64,000 nt of DNA, taken from NCBI GenBank assembly GCA_023150275.1, contig JAKLLG010000003.1, positions 186,001 through 250,000 of the forward strand. Direction: 5' to 3'. Both the position numbers and the translations under genes were made by a program. Position 1 is the stretch's first letter, and the number at the start of each line of letters is the position of its first letter. Below the pieces are notes generated by a model, which was not told the DNA's origin, did no database searches, and saw nothing but the letters and a program-made list of their open reading frames with translations. Below, piece by piece: positions 27,341-36,322 of the stretch. Source of the DNA: Rhodocyclaceae bacterium (GTDB lineage Bacteria > Pseudomonadota > Gammaproteobacteria > Burkholderiales > Rhodocyclaceae).

Positions 27341-27766
27341 ATGCAGGAGCCGGACAGCCAAGCCGTCGCGAGTGAAGTGCGTGCGCACGGCGAATCGCCG
27401 TTCAAGGGCAAGACCGGGCTGCGCCGCGTCTGGAACGCGTTCAATTATTCGATGGCCGGCCTCAGGGCGGCCTATGCGCACGAAGATGCTTTCCGTCAGG
27501 AGGTGCTGCTCGCCGGCCTGCTGCTACCGGTAGCCTTGCTGTTGCCGGTGGGCGGCATCGCGCGGGCGCTGATGATCGGCAGCGTGCTGCTGGTGCTGGT
27601 GGTCGAGCTGCTCAACTCGGCGATCGAGGCGACGGTCGATCGCGTCGGCCTCGAACGCCACCGCCTCGCCGAGCGCGCCAAGGATATCGGCAGCGCAGCC
27701 GTGCTCATGGCGCTGATCAACGTGTTCGTGGTCTGGGCCTGCATCCTGTTGGAGCGCTTTGCGTGA
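27341..27766 (+). CDS. dgkA: Diacylglycerol kinase
   Basis: Small integral-membrane kinase (141 residues) that phosphorylates diacylglycerol to phosphatidic acid. WNAFNYSMAGLRAAYAHEDAFRQE is the amphipathic entry helix with the conserved Glu. Three membrane spans follow, and the catalytic segment reads ELLNSAIEATVDR then AKDIGSAAVLMA. ATG 27341 has GGAAGGGAAGCAGG before it; GTG 27317, which overlaps the previous stop, is the alternative. Sitting after a DAG-producing and a DAG-using enzyme gene, it would return unused diacylglycerol to phospholipid synthesis. Confidence 0.93.
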   Translation: MQEPDSQAVASEVRAHGESPFKGKTGLRRVWNAFNYSMAGLRAAYAHEDAFRQEVLLAGLLLPVALLLPVGGIARALMIGSVLLVLVVELLNSAIEATVDRVGLERHRLAERAKDIGSAAVLMALINVFVVWACILLERFA

Positions 27767-27770
27767 GCGC

Positions 27771-28092
27771 CCCGCACGGCCGTCCGCAGGGGCGCCAGTC
27801 ATCCACCGGAGCCGCGCAGCGGCGAACCGGGATCGCCCCCTTCCACAGGGAAGGGGGTTGGGGGGATGGTTCATCAAGCATCCCGCACGGCCGTCCGCAG
27901 GGGCGCCAGTCATCCACCGGAGCCGCGCCGCGGCGAACCGGGATCGCCCCCTTCCACAGGGAGGGGGGTTGGGGGGATGGTTCATCAAGCATCCCGCACG
28001 GCCGTCCGCAGGGGCGCCAGTCATCCACCGGAGCCGCGCCGCGGCGAACCGGGATCGCCCTCTTCCGCGGGAAGGGGGGAGGGGGGAAGGTC
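27771..28092 (+). repeat. 111-bp tandem repeat, three copies
   Basis: Units begin at 27771, 27882 and 27993 (exact 111-base period). The first two are almost identical; the third diverges after about 75 bases. Each holds an inverted CCCCCTTCC/GGAAGGGGG-like core, typical of REP-like intergenic repeats. 111 is a multiple of three, and the units carry no stop in the frame of the downstream glycosyltransferase. Confidence 0.9.
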
Positions 28093-28097
28093 CGTCA

Positions 28098-29249
28098 GTG
28101 AAACTCGATATCGTTCTCGTCACCGAGACCTACCCGCCGGAAGTCAATGGCGTCGCCATGACGGTCGGGCGGCTGGTCGATGGCATGCGCGCACGTGGCC
28201 ACCGCGTCGACCTGGTGCGCCCGCGCCAGTCGCAACGTGATAAAGGCGATGCGGGCGATGTGATCCTCTCCGGCGTGCCGCTCCCGGGCTACCCTGGCCT
28301 GCGCTTCGGCCTGCCTGCCGGTGGGCGGCTAGCCCGCCACTGGCGGCAACGGCGGCCCGATCTTGTGCATGTGGTGACGGAAGGCCCGCTCGGCTGGTCG
28401 GCCGTGAACACCGCGCGCCGCCTCGGCATTCCGGTGACTTCCGGATTCCATACGAACTTCGATCGCTACAGCGTGCACTACGGCATCGGCTGGATGCGCC
28501 CGGCGGTGGCCGCCTATCTGCGCGCACTGCATCGGCGTACCGCCGCGACGCTGGTGCCCACCGAGGCAATGGCGGCCGACCTCGCCGGCGACGGTGTGGC
28601 CGGCGTGCGTGTCGTCGGCCGCGGCGTCGATACCGCGCTGTTCGATCCGCAGCGGCGCAGTGCCGCCTTGCGCGCGCAGTGGCAGGCGGATGATGAGACG
28701 CTGGTCTGCCTCAATGTCGGCCGTCTGGCGCCGGAGAAGAATCTGCCGCTGGTTGTGCGCAGCTTTGCCGCCATCGAGTCGGTCGCACCCGGGGCGCGCA
28801 TGGTCTGGGTAGGCGACGGCCCCGCGCGACGCGAGCTTGAGCAGGCGAATCCAAACCACATCTTTGCCGGCGCGCGCATCGGTGAAGATCTTGCTGCCCA
28901 CTACGCCAGCGCCGATCTCTTCCTCTTTCCGAGCCTCTCGGAAACCTACGGCAACGTGGTTGCCGAAGCCATGGGTAGCGGGCTGCCGGTGCTTGCCTTC
29001 CGCAGTGCGGCGGCAGCGGAGCTGATCGACAGCGGCCGCAACGGCGTGCTCATCGCGCCGGGTGACGATGGGCAGTTCGTAGCGGCGGCGCAGCGGCTGG
29101 CGGGCGAGCGGAGCCTGCTTGCGGGGATGGGCGAGGAGGCACGCCGAGTGATACTGCCGCGCAGCTGGGAAGGCGTCGTCGATACCTTCGAGACGGTGAT
29201 CCGCGAGGCTCTCGCCGAGGGGCGGGGAATTCCGCAAGTAGCCGCGTAA
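28098..29249 (+). CDS. GT4-type glycosyltransferase
   Basis: 383-residue GT-B glycosyltransferase, paralogous to the one at 26133. It begins LDIVLVTETYPPEVNGVAMT, has GFHTNFDRYSVHY in the acceptor domain, and NVGRLAPEKNLPLVV, VGDGPARRELE and SLSETYGNVVAEAMGSG (EX7E) in the donor domain. Homology to phosphatidylinositol alpha-mannosyltransferase-like enzymes suggests a lipid acceptor. GTG 28098 with GGGGGAAGG upstream is taken as start. The frame is open another 113 codons upstream through the tandem repeat, which I read as non-coding. It may add a second sugar to the glycolipid made by the upstream enzyme. Confidence 0.82.
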   Translation: MKLDIVLVTETYPPEVNGVAMTVGRLVDGMRARGHRVDLVRPRQSQRDKGDAGDVILSGVPLPGYPGLRFGLPAGGRLARHWRQRRPDLVHVVTEGPLGWSAVNTARRLGIPVTSGFHTNFDRYSVHYGIGWMRPAVAAYLRALHRRTAATLVPTEAMAADLAGDGVAGVRVVGRGVDTALFDPQRRSAALRAQWQADDETLVCLNVGRLAPEKNLPLVVRSFAAIESVAPGARMVWVGDGPARRELEQANPNHIFAGARIGEDLAAHYASADLFLFPSLSETYGNVVAEAMGSGLPVLAFRSAAAAELIDSGRNGVLIAPGDDGQFVAAAQRLAGERSLLAGMGEEARRVILPRSWEGVVDTFETVIREALAEGRGIPQVAA

Positions 29250-29270
29250 GAGCGCGACCGCCAGCGCCAC

Positions 29271-29276
29271 TATACT
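29271..29276 (+). promoter_or_regulatory. -10 element (TATACT) for sixA
   Basis: TATACT sits 39 bases before the ATG at 29316, in the gap after the glycosyltransferase gene. No convincing -35 was found. GGGAGGG at 29303 provides a strong ribosome site. Confidence 0.4.
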
Positions 29277-29315
29277 GTTCGCACTGCAATCAATGCGTAA
29301 CAGGGAGGGCGTAAC

Positions 29316-29804
29316 ATGCCGGCTTCTCTTGCGAAGGACGTGGTGTCGATGGATCTGCTGCTGTGGCGTCACGCCGAAGCCGAGGAGGGGCTGATCGATT
29401 TCGAGCGGGCGCTCACAATTCGCGGCGAGAAGCAGGCGAAGGCTGTTGCACGTTGGTTGTTGCAGCATCAGCCGAAGAAAATGCGCATCATCGCCAGCCC
29501 CACGGTGCGCACGCAGCAGACTGCCGCCGCCCTTGGCCTGCCCTTCGAAACCCAGCGCAAGATCGGCCCGGCGGAATGTGTTTCCGAGCTGATTGCGGCC
29601 ACTGGCTGGCCCGCCGCGCCGGATTCCGTATTGCTGATCGGCCATCAGCCCGGCCTCGGCCGCCTTGCCTCGCTGCTTCTTTGTGGTCAGGAAGCGGACA
29701 TGACGATCAAGAAGGGGGCGCTCTGGTGGTTCACCAACCGCGTGCGTGCCGGTGAGCAACAGATCGTGCTGCGTACGGTGATCTCCCCCGATTTTCTGCC
29801 GTAA
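29316..29804 (+). CDS. sixA: Phosphohistidine phosphatase SixA
   Basis: 162-residue histidine-phosphatase superfamily protein: RHAEAEEG carries the catalytic RH at the N-terminus, RIIASPTVRTQQTAA the second Arg, and LIGHQPGLG the second His. SixA removes phosphate from phosphohistidine on HPt-type domains or PTS proteins. ATG 29316 has the best ribosome site, but ATG 29349 (MDLLLWRHAEAE) matches the usual SixA start. It stands apart from its neighbours, between glycosyltransferase and chemoreceptor genes. Confidence 0.88.
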   Translation: MPASLAKDVVSMDLLLWRHAEAEEGLIDFERALTIRGEKQAKAVARWLLQHQPKKMRIIASPTVRTQQTAAALGLPFETQRKIGPAECVSELIAATGWPAAPDSVLLIGHQPGLGRLASLLLCGQEADMTIKKGALWWFTNRVRAGEQQIVLRTVISPDFLP

Positions 29805-29940
29805 GCGCTGACATCGTTCCGCAATACGGCCGGCCTAGAATCGCTCCAGCTGAAGCTCTCCAGCCGTGGTCGTCAGGCGGTCGGCCCGTGAAAATTCCGG
29901 GCGCCAATCGCCGTGCTGCACAGCAATCAAGGAATCATGA

Positions 29941-31887
29941 ATGAAGCACCTTTTCGTTCCCGCCATCCGGCTTTCCGGCCGTGCCTCCTTCCGCATCAAG
30001 CTCATTACCGTCGCCGCGCTGTTCGGACTGCCCCTGCTGTTGGTTTCCTGGCTCTATCTGAGCGAGCAGCAGGCACGTGTCGAACGAACCACTGCCGAAC
30101 TCGATGGTGTGGCAGTGCAGATGCCTATCCTCGGGACGCTCGCAGAGCTCGATGCCCGTAAATCAGCTCGTCGGGCGGAGGTGAACGCGGGAGCGGCGCA
30201 GGCGGGGCTGTCGTCCCGGCTGGCGCAGCTGAACGCTCGTCTTGGAGCGAGCGCCCCTGCGGAGATCCGATCGCTGGCTGCTGACTCGCCCAGCCCGGAT
30301 GCGGTGGCCATCGCGGACGCGCTGCGCCGCTTGCACGAGGCCACAATCGATCGGGCCGGACTGCGCATGGACGATGAAGTCGCCACCAATGCCCTGTTGC
30401 TCGCGCTGACCGATCGTCTGCCGGCAATGCTCGACGTGCTGGCGGCGACACGGCGTATCGGTGTCGATGTGCTGGCCGCACAGAGGCTGCGTCCGGCCCA
30501 GCGGCGCGAACTGGAGTCGCTGCGTGCCCGCCTGCTGCCGATGCTCGCTGATTTCGATGCGCCGCTGCTACGCGGGAGTGTGGACGACGCAGCAACGAAG
30601 GCTGTGCTTGATGCCAAGCTGGGTGCGGTGAGCGACACCTTGCTGCCCTTCGTCGAGCTGCTGACGATACGTCTGATCGATACCAGCGAAATCGATCTGC
30701 TGCCTGCCGAGTATCTGCAGAGGGCAGCGCGGGTGCAGGGGGCACTTCTCGATTTCGGCGAAGCGCTGGCGACGCAGTCGCAGCTGCGCCTGACGGCAAG
30801 GCACGAGCGCCTGCAGACAAGCGAGCGCATGATCGCGATGATGCTGGTTGCTGTGTTACTGCTGGTCGTCTATTTCTTCGTCGGGACGTATCTCTCGATT
30901 ACGGGAGCGCTCGCCGAACTGAAGGCGGTTGCCGAGCGCATGGCCGCCGGTGATCTGCGGCAGCGCGTCACGCCGCGCGGGCAGGATGAACTGACTGCGG
31001 TGGCGTTGGCATTCAATGCGGTGGCCGATACATTCTCGCGTCTGATCGGGAGTACCCACGGGTCGGCGCATGAGGTCGACCACTCGATTCAACGCGTCAA
31101 TGCGGTCGCCGGGCAGGTCGGCGTGGCAACGGACCGGCAGAGTGTTTCCTCGGCGCAGGTTGCGGCAGCGGTTCAGCAATTGACGGTCAGTATTGGCGAG
31201 GTCGCGCAGCATTCGCAGCAGACGCGAGCCGTGTCCGAGCGCGCGGTTTCGCTTTCCGAGGCTGGGGTGGGCGAGGCGCGCAACGCTACTGCGGCCATTC
31301 AGAGCATTGACTCCCTGGTGCGTGACGCCGCCACCACGATCGAGCGACTCGAAGTGCGTTCCGGCGAAATCAGTGCGATCGTCGGCGTCATCCAGGAAAT
31401 CGCCGAGCAAACCAACCTGCTTGCGCTCAACGCGGCGATCGAAGCGGCACGCGCGGGCGAGCACGGCCGAGGCTTTGCCGTCGTTGCCGACGAGGTGCGC
31501 AAGCTTGCCGACCGAACGCGGCAGTCGACGGGAGAAATTGCAGCGACGATTGCCACGATCCAGCGCGAGATTCATGCGTCCGTAGAGCAGATGGCGCAGA
31601 GTACCGATGCCGTCGGGCACAGCGTTGCCTGTGTCGGCAATCTGATCGGGGCGCTTGAGCACATCCGTGTCGAGGTGGGCGAGTCGCTGGCCCATCTGCG
31701 CGAGATTGAAGCCGCGGCAGGTGCGCAGGCGAGCACCAGCGAATCTATTGCGCGCGACGTGCAGGAAATCGCCGTGATGTCGGAACAGAATCACGCCGCG
31801 GTCGGAACGGTCTCGGAACAGCTGGCAAAACTCGCGCAATTGTCGCGGGCGCTGGCCGCATCGGTATCAGGCTTGCAGACTGCCTGA
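29941..31887 (+). CDS. Methyl-accepting chemotaxis protein
   Basis: 648-residue transmembrane chemoreceptor. TM1 is at about 17-40, a helical periplasmic domain at about 41-295, TM2 at about 298-320, HAMP at about 321-373 and a cytoplasmic signalling hairpin at about 400-640. The hairpin tip [20 protein letters not shown] is intact, so it should couple CheA/CheW. There is no C-terminal NWETF-like CheR tether. The ligand is unknown; the sensor looks helical rather than Cache-like. The cluster has no che genes, so it uses a pathway encoded elsewhere. Confidence 0.93.
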   Translation: MKHLFVPAIRLSGRASFRIKLITVAALFGLPLLLVSWLYLSEQQARVERTTAELDGVAVQMPILGTLAELDARKSARRAEVNAGAAQAGLSSRLAQLNARLGASAPAEIRSLAADSPSPDAVAIADALRRLHEATIDRAGLRMDDEVATNALLLALTDRLPAMLDVLAATRRIGVDVLAAQRLRPAQRRELESLRARLLPMLADFDAPLLRGSVDDAATKAVLDAKLGAVSDTLLPFVELLTIRLIDTSEIDLLPAEYLQRAARVQGALLDFGEALATQSQLRLTARHERLQTSERMIAMMLVAVLLLVVYFFVGTYLSITGALAELKAVAERMAAGDLRQRVTPRGQDELTAVALAFNAVADTFSRLIGSTHGSAHEVDHSIQRVNAVAGQVGVATDRQSVSSAQVAAAVQQLTVSIGEVAQHSQQTRAVSERAVSLSEAGVGEARNATAAIQSIDSLVRDAATTIERLEVRSGEISAIVGVIQEIAEQTNLLALNAAIEAARAGEHGRGFAVVADEVRKLADRTRQSTGEIAATIATIQREIHASVEQMAQSTDAVGHSVACVGNLIGALEHIRVEVGESLAHLREIEAAAGAQASTSESIARDVQEIAVMSEQNHAAVGTVSEQLAKLAQLSRALAASVSGLQTA

Positions 31888-31896
31888 ATTGCTCGC

Positions 31897-32271
31897 TCAG
31901 ACGTCTTCTGAGAGCGGCAGCATCTCGTCCGTGGCGCGCAGCCGCTCGGCGAGAACGCGCATGACCTGGGTGGCGAAGAACGGCGTCTGCTGGACGAGAT
32001 ACTGGAAGCGCTTTTCGTCGATGGCGACGAACTCGCAGCGCGTTTTCGCGACGACGGTCGCCGAGCGCGGGCCCGGGGAAACGAGCCCCATTTCGCCGAC
32101 GATGTTGCCGGGGTAGAGCGTCTCGACAACGCGGTTCTTGACGATGACTTCCGCACTGCCGACCGTCAGCACGAACATCTGGTGCCCCTCGTCGCCTTCG
32201 ACGAAGAGCGGCTTGCCGGCCTCGACGACGATGATTTCGGGGTTGTTGGAAAAAAGCTCGAAGAAAACCAT
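31897..32271 (-). CDS. Stand-alone cyclic-nucleotide-binding-domain protein
   Basis: 124-residue protein that is nothing but a Crp-like cNMP-binding fold: KPLFVEGDEGHQMFVLTVGSAEVIV, then the phosphate-binding cassette region LYPGNIVGEMGLVSPGPRSATVVA. There is no DNA-binding or enzymatic domain. GEMG matches the cassette, and the Arg-Ser-Ala part is present, so nucleotide binding is plausible. Convergent with the chemoreceptor gene (9-base gap). Such single-domain proteins are common in Rhodocyclales and have no settled role. Confidence 0.85.
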   Translation of the reverse strand: MVFFELFSNNPEIIVVEAGKPLFVEGDEGHQMFVLTVGSAEVIVKNRVVETLYPGNIVGEMGLVSPGPRSATVVAKTRCEFVAIDEKRFQYLVQQTPFFATQVMRVLAERLRATDEMLPLSEDV

Positions 32272-32479
32272 GGTCTTGCGATCGCCTCATGTGATTACGC
32301 CCTTGGTTATACCAAGAGAACCGTGCGCGAAAGATGAAACGCAGGTTACCGTTGTGTGACAGCGGGCCGTCATTTCCCTGCAATACCTGCGGATTATCCT
32401 TCCGGCATCTGAGCTGAACCGGCGCCTGTCGCCCTGATTCTGCCATCCGCTTTCGATCGTTCCTTTCCCGGAGACTTCC

Positions 32480-33016
32480 ATGCTGAGTATCAATCCTCCG
32501 CTGGCCGCGCTGCACGGCGCCCGCCTCGACCATTCCGGTGCTGTTGCCCACGGCCTGATCAATGCTGCCGAACATCTTTCGGCTTCGGCCCTGCGTCTGC
32601 AGTCGCACATGCTTGACTGCATGCTCCAGCGCTTCCGTACGCAGGAGCATGTGGTGTCGCCGATGGTGGCCTTCGATGTGGCGACCGATCCGTCGGTGAC
32701 GCGCATGAGCGCGGGCATCGTGCATGAACAAATTACCCTCGGGGCGGATCTCGGTGCGCGCTGGATCGCGCTCGGCGAATGGCATCAGCACGGCTTCAAT
32801 GCCGTCGTCTCGAACTGGCTCGACCACTGCGAAAAGCTGCTGGGTGACCTGCCGGCAGCGAGCGGCGTGTCGGTGCTGAAGAAGGCGCTCGAATCGGCTG
32901 ACCGCTCGGTTTCCGAGGTGGCGGTCGTCGCCGTCGGCGCAACCGAAGTGCTTGCCGAGGAAGCGGAGAAGATCGAGAAAGTGGTGCAGCCGCGCAAACG
33001 CGGCAGCAAGCAGTAA
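32480..33016 (+). CDS. Phasin-like polyhydroxyalkanoate granule protein
   Basis: 178-residue, mostly helical, Ala/Val/Leu/Glu-rich protein with a Lys/Arg-rich C-terminus (EKIEKVVQPRKRGSKQ), as in phasins that coat polyhydroxyalkanoate granules. There is no signal peptide and no enzyme motif. The helix around LINAAEHLSASALRLQSHML matches the pattern of phasin family members but is not diagnostic. The upstream 207 bases, divergent from the cNMP protein gene, hold no recognised operator. Another helical protein family is possible. Confidence 0.5.
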   Translation: MLSINPPLAALHGARLDHSGAVAHGLINAAEHLSASALRLQSHMLDCMLQRFRTQEHVVSPMVAFDVATDPSVTRMSAGIVHEQITLGADLGARWIALGEWHQHGFNAVVSNWLDHCEKLLGDLPAASGVSVLKKALESADRSVSEVAVVAVGATEVLAEEAEKIEKVVQPRKRGSKQ

Positions 33017-33172
33017 GCACCATTTCCGGGCGTCGGCGCGTCATGGCGCGCTTCCGCTCCGGCATGACCTGTAGCGCTGGCGCCGTTCCGGCGACGCCAG
33101 CCGCTGGCTTGTAAAGAGTTTGCAATCGTCGGCAGCTAGAATCCGCGCTTCTCAAGGAGTGAGCGCGAGCGC

Positions 33173-35008
33173 ATGGACGCAGGAGAACAGGGCAGGAACG
33201 AGGCGGTGCGCCGGATCATCACGCGCGGCCTCCTGCGCCCGGTTTTTCAGCCGATCATCGATTTCAGGATTCGCGGCGTTCTCGGCTACGAGGCTCTGAT
33301 TCGTGGCCCTGTCGATTCGCCGCTGCAGTTCCCGGCGGAACTGTTCGCTGCGGCGCGTGCCGCGGGGCTCGCGACCGAGTTGGAGCACGTGGCGCGCGAA
33401 ACCTCGCTGCGCGAGTTCGCATTGTCCGGCCTGCCCGGCCGCCTGTTTCTCAATGTAACTCCCGGCGTCCTCTTCAGCGACGAATGGATGAATGGCGCGA
33501 CACGCCGCCTGCTCGGGGAACTCGGGATGGCGGAGAACCGCATCGTCATCGAGCTGACCGAGAACGAGAAGATTGCATCCCTCCCGGAATTGCGTGAAGC
33601 GCTGCAGTATTTCCGGGGCCGCGGCTTCCAGATCGCCATCGACGATCTCGGCGAAGGCTTCGCCAATCTACGCATGTGGTCCGAGGTGCGCCCCGAGTTC
33701 GTCAAGATCGACAAGCACTTCGTGCACGGCATTGCCGAAGACCGCATGAAGTATCACTTCGTGCGCGCGATGCAGGATCTCGCCGAGAGCTGCAACGCCA
33801 CGCTGGTCGCCGAAGGCATCGAGCGCAGCGAGGACTTCGATTGTGTGCGTGCGATGGGCATTGCCTGTGCCCAGGGATATTTCATCGCGCGTCCGGGGCC
33901 GACGAACGAGATTTCCGTTTCGCCGACGGTGCAGGCGTTACTGCGCGAGTCGGCGCTGTCGTTGCCACCTTTGCGACTGCAGGGGGTGACCACGCGAACG
34001 GCTGCCGAGCTGGCGCGATCGATCATTCCGGCACCCGCCGATGCAACGAACGATTTCGTGTTCGCCAGATTCGAAAGCGATCCCGCGCTCGACGTGCTGC
34101 CGGTTGTCTGTGCCGGCCAGCCGATCGGGCTGATCAATCGCCACAGCATGATCGACAGATTCGCGCGGCCGTTCCGCAAGGAACTCTATGGCCGCCGTTC
34201 CTGCCAGCAGTTCATGGATCCCTCGCCTCTGGTCGTTGACCAGCAGGCGACCCTGCAGGAGCTGGCGATGATGTTCGCCCAGGCCCCCCGCCACTATCTG
34301 TTCGACGGATTCATCGTCACCAGCGAGGGGCGCTACCTCGGCGTGGGCAGCAGCCATGATCTGATGGCGGCGATTACCGAAATGCAGATCAGCGCCGCAC
34401 GTTACGCCAATCCGCTGACCCAGTTGCCCGGCAACGTGCCGATCAACGAACAGGTCGATCGCCTGCTCGCCAGCAATACCCCGTTCGTCGCTGCCTACGT
34501 CGACATCGACAGCTTCAAGCCATTCAACGATACCTTCGGCTACCGGCGTGGAGACGACGTAATACTGATGCTCGCGCAGCTGCTGTGCGACCAGGTCGGC
34601 GACCGGCGCGACTTCGTCGGCCATGTCGGTGGCGACGATTTCTTCATCATCTTCCAGAGCCCGGACTGGGAGCAGCGATGCCTCAATATCCTGCGTGAAT
34701 TCTCGCAGGCGGTCAGCGCGCTGGTTGCGCCGGAGGAATGCCCGATGGGCGGCTACATGGCCGAGAACCGTCGCGGCGAGCTCGTTTTTCAGCACCTGCC
34801 GACCCTGTCCATCGGCGCAGTGAGGGTCGGGGCCGGAGAGTTCGAGTCGCACCGCGAGGTGTCGACGGCGGCCGCCGAAGCCAAGAAGCATGCGAAGAAG
34901 GAGGCCAAGCGTCATCCCGGCCAGGCCCATGCCGGCCAGTTCTTCGTGGAACGCAGGCAGATCGGCGGGCGCCGCTTTGCCGACTGCCCGCCGCCCTTCA
35001 TCAACTAG
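33173..35008 (+). CDS. EAL-CBS-GGDEF signalling protein
   Basis: 611-residue soluble c-di-GMP protein with reversed order. EAL is at about 15-250 (YEALIRGP, IELTENE, IDDLGEGFANLRMW, VKIDKHFV: catalytic set complete). A CBS-like region is at about 285-400, followed by GGDEF at about 425-580. The GGDEF motif reads GGDDF, with Asp replacing the Glu needed in most active cyclases, so phosphodiesterase activity is more certain than cyclase activity. Its CBS-like region (PIGLINRHSMIDRFARPF and DGFIVTSEGRYLGVG) is closely similar to that of the hybrid kinase encoded at 36323. No transmembrane segment. Confidence 0.88.
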   Translation: MDAGEQGRNEAVRRIITRGLLRPVFQPIIDFRIRGVLGYEALIRGPVDSPLQFPAELFAAARAAGLATELEHVARETSLREFALSGLPGRLFLNVTPGVLFSDEWMNGATRRLLGELGMAENRIVIELTENEKIASLPELREALQYFRGRGFQIAIDDLGEGFANLRMWSEVRPEFVKIDKHFVHGIAEDRMKYHFVRAMQDLAESCNATLVAEGIERSEDFDCVRAMGIACAQGYFIARPGPTNEISVSPTVQALLRESALSLPPLRLQGVTTRTAAELARSIIPAPADATNDFVFARFESDPALDVLPVVCAGQPIGLINRHSMIDRFARPFRKELYGRRSCQQFMDPSPLVVDQQATLQELAMMFAQAPRHYLFDGFIVTSEGRYLGVGSSHDLMAAITEMQISAARYANPLTQLPGNVPINEQVDRLLASNTPFVAAYVDIDSFKPFNDTFGYRRGDDVILMLAQLLCDQVGDRRDFVGHVGGDDFFIIFQSPDWEQRCLNILREFSQAVSALVAPEECPMGGYMAENRRGELVFQHLPTLSIGAVRVGAGEFESHREVSTAAAEAKKHAKKEAKRHPGQAHAGQFFVERRQIGGRRFADCPPPFIN

Positions 35009-35058
35009 CACCAGCCTGCCCGCAGAGCGGTGCAGACTGGCTACGGTGCGGGAACGCC

Positions 35059-35592
35059 CTACTTGCCCGACTTCGGCGGACGCCCGGTCTTGATCGCTTC
35101 CAGCCGGCGGATGGCGTCGTTGATCGCCGCATCGCTCAGCTCGTGAAACGTCTTCAGCGCAGCGCGCAGGATCTCGCTTTTCTTGGCAGCAACGCCCGCG
35201 GCCAGGCAGCGTTTCTTCACCGTGGTGAAGATGTCATAGGTGGCTTGCGGCATTGTGAAGCTGTCGCGAACCAGCCGCGTCTTCTTCTTGCCGGTGTCCT
35301 TTTTGCCGCTGGCGCTCTTCGGCTTCGCGGCGGGCTTCGCGGCGGGCTTCGCGGCGGGCTTCGCGGCGGGCTTTGCGGCAGGCTTCGCGGCAGGCTTCGC
35401 GGCGGGCTTTGCGGCAGGCTTTGCGGCAGGCTTTGCGGCAGGCTTTGCGGCGGGCTTTGCGGCAGGCTTTGTGGCAGGCTTTGTGGCAGGCTTTGTGGCA
35501 GGCTTTGTGGCAGGCTTTGTGGCAGGCTTTGTGGCGGTCTTTGCGGCAGGCTTCGCAGTCGATGCGTTAGGTGTGTTTTCTGCGTTATTCAT
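35059..35592 (-). CDS. AKP-repeat basic protein, histone H1-like
   Basis: 177-residue, very basic protein. Residues 20-91 are 18 uninterrupted tetrapeptides (six ATKP then twelve AAKP). A conserved C-terminal region follows, rich in helix (TMPQATYDIFTTVKKRCLAA, KKSEILRAALKTFHELSD). Lys/Ala/Pro repeat tails of this kind (AlgP, histone H1-like) bind DNA non-specifically and compact it, and can also bind polyanions such as polyphosphate. The C-terminal part may be the specific DNA- or partner-binding piece. Transcribed away from the CBS gene from an AT-richer 250-base gap. Confidence 0.75.
   Translation of the reverse strand: MNNAENTPNASTAKPAAKTATKPATKPATKPATKPATKPATKPAAKPAAKPAAKPAAKPAAKPAAKPAAKPAAKPAAKPAAKPAAKPAAKPKSASGKKDTGKKKTRLVRDSFTMPQATYDIFTTVKKRCLAAGVAAKKSEILRAALKTFHELSDAAINDAIRRLEAIKTGRPPKSGK
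35320..35535 (-). repeat. Eighteen 12-bp units encoding (A/T)AKP-type tetrapeptides
   Basis: 216 bases of 12-bp units with small third-position changes. Units on the 35460-35535 side encode ATKP and the rest AAKP. The block boundary suggests one founding change amplified by unequal crossing-over or slippage. Copy number is likely to vary between strains. Confidence 0.9.
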
Positions 35593-35839
35593 GGTTTCTC
35601 CTTTGTGTAAATCGTATAAACGGTTTTAACAGTTTAACCCGTTTTATTGCGAAGACAAGCCGTGTGCGTGCGCATTTGTGGCAATCGGCAACATTTTCGT
35701 CATCAATTTGTTACTTCGGGCGAAGAGAATGGCTCGGTAAAAAACACCGGGTTCCGCTGACTTGGACGGGCTTTTCGACAGCACCCGTCGTGGAGGGCAT
35801 CCGGTTTGCCAGCTGTCATGGTCGTGAAAGGTGGTGACG

Positions 35840-36274
35840 ATGAGAACGCGTCTGGTCCGGGAGCTGATCCGCCACAAGGACGTCTTTGTCGCTACCGCCG
35901 ATATTTCAGTCATCGAAGCGGCGCGGCGCATGCAGGATGGGAACGTCGGCGCACTGATGGTGGTCGATGAAGGCCGTCTGGTCGGCATCTTCACTGAACG
36001 CGATGCCTTGTTCAAGGTTATCGCGACGGGTCTGGATTCGCGCAAGACGACGCTCGCCTCCGTGATGACCGCCCATCCTGTCACCGTGACACCCGAGAAA
36101 TCATTCGGCTACGCCCTGCATCTGATGCATGAGAACGGCTTTCGCCATGTTCCGGTGGTCGAGAACGATCGCCCGGTGGGGATGGTTTCTGCCCGTGACG
36201 CCCTTGTCAGCGAACTGGCCGATTTTGAAAGCGAGCTGCGGATCCGGGATTCAATCGCCGAGGTGCTCGCCTGA
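35840..36274 (+). CDS. CBS-pair protein
   Basis: 144-residue protein made of two CBS motifs: DISVIEAARRMQDGNVGALMV then GIFTERDAL, and PEKSFGYALHLMHENGFRHV then GMVSARDALV. CBS pairs usually bind adenosine nucleotides and act as energy or ligand sensors. ATG 35840 with AAAGGTGG just upstream is chosen over GTG 35831 and 35834. It lies 48 bases before the hybrid kinase gene on the same strand, so the two are probably co-transcribed and may share a signal. Confidence 0.88.
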   Translation: MRTRLVRELIRHKDVFVATADISVIEAARRMQDGNVGALMVVDEGRLVGIFTERDALFKVIATGLDSRKTTLASVMTAHPVTVTPEKSFGYALHLMHENGFRHVPVVENDRPVGMVSARDALVSELADFESELRIRDSIAEVLA

Positions 36275-36322
36275 TCAATGCGTGGCGGCGCTAGCCGATT
36301 CGTCCACGCCTCTGGAGTTTTC

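Noticed and set aside
27771-28092. CRISPR-like array
   Set aside because: Units are 111 bp and continuous, with no unique spacers and no cas genes.
27759-28097. 113 extra codons in frame with the second glycosyltransferase
   Set aside because: They are the tandem repeat read in frame. Homology and a ribosome site start at GTG 28098. Kept only as a point to test.
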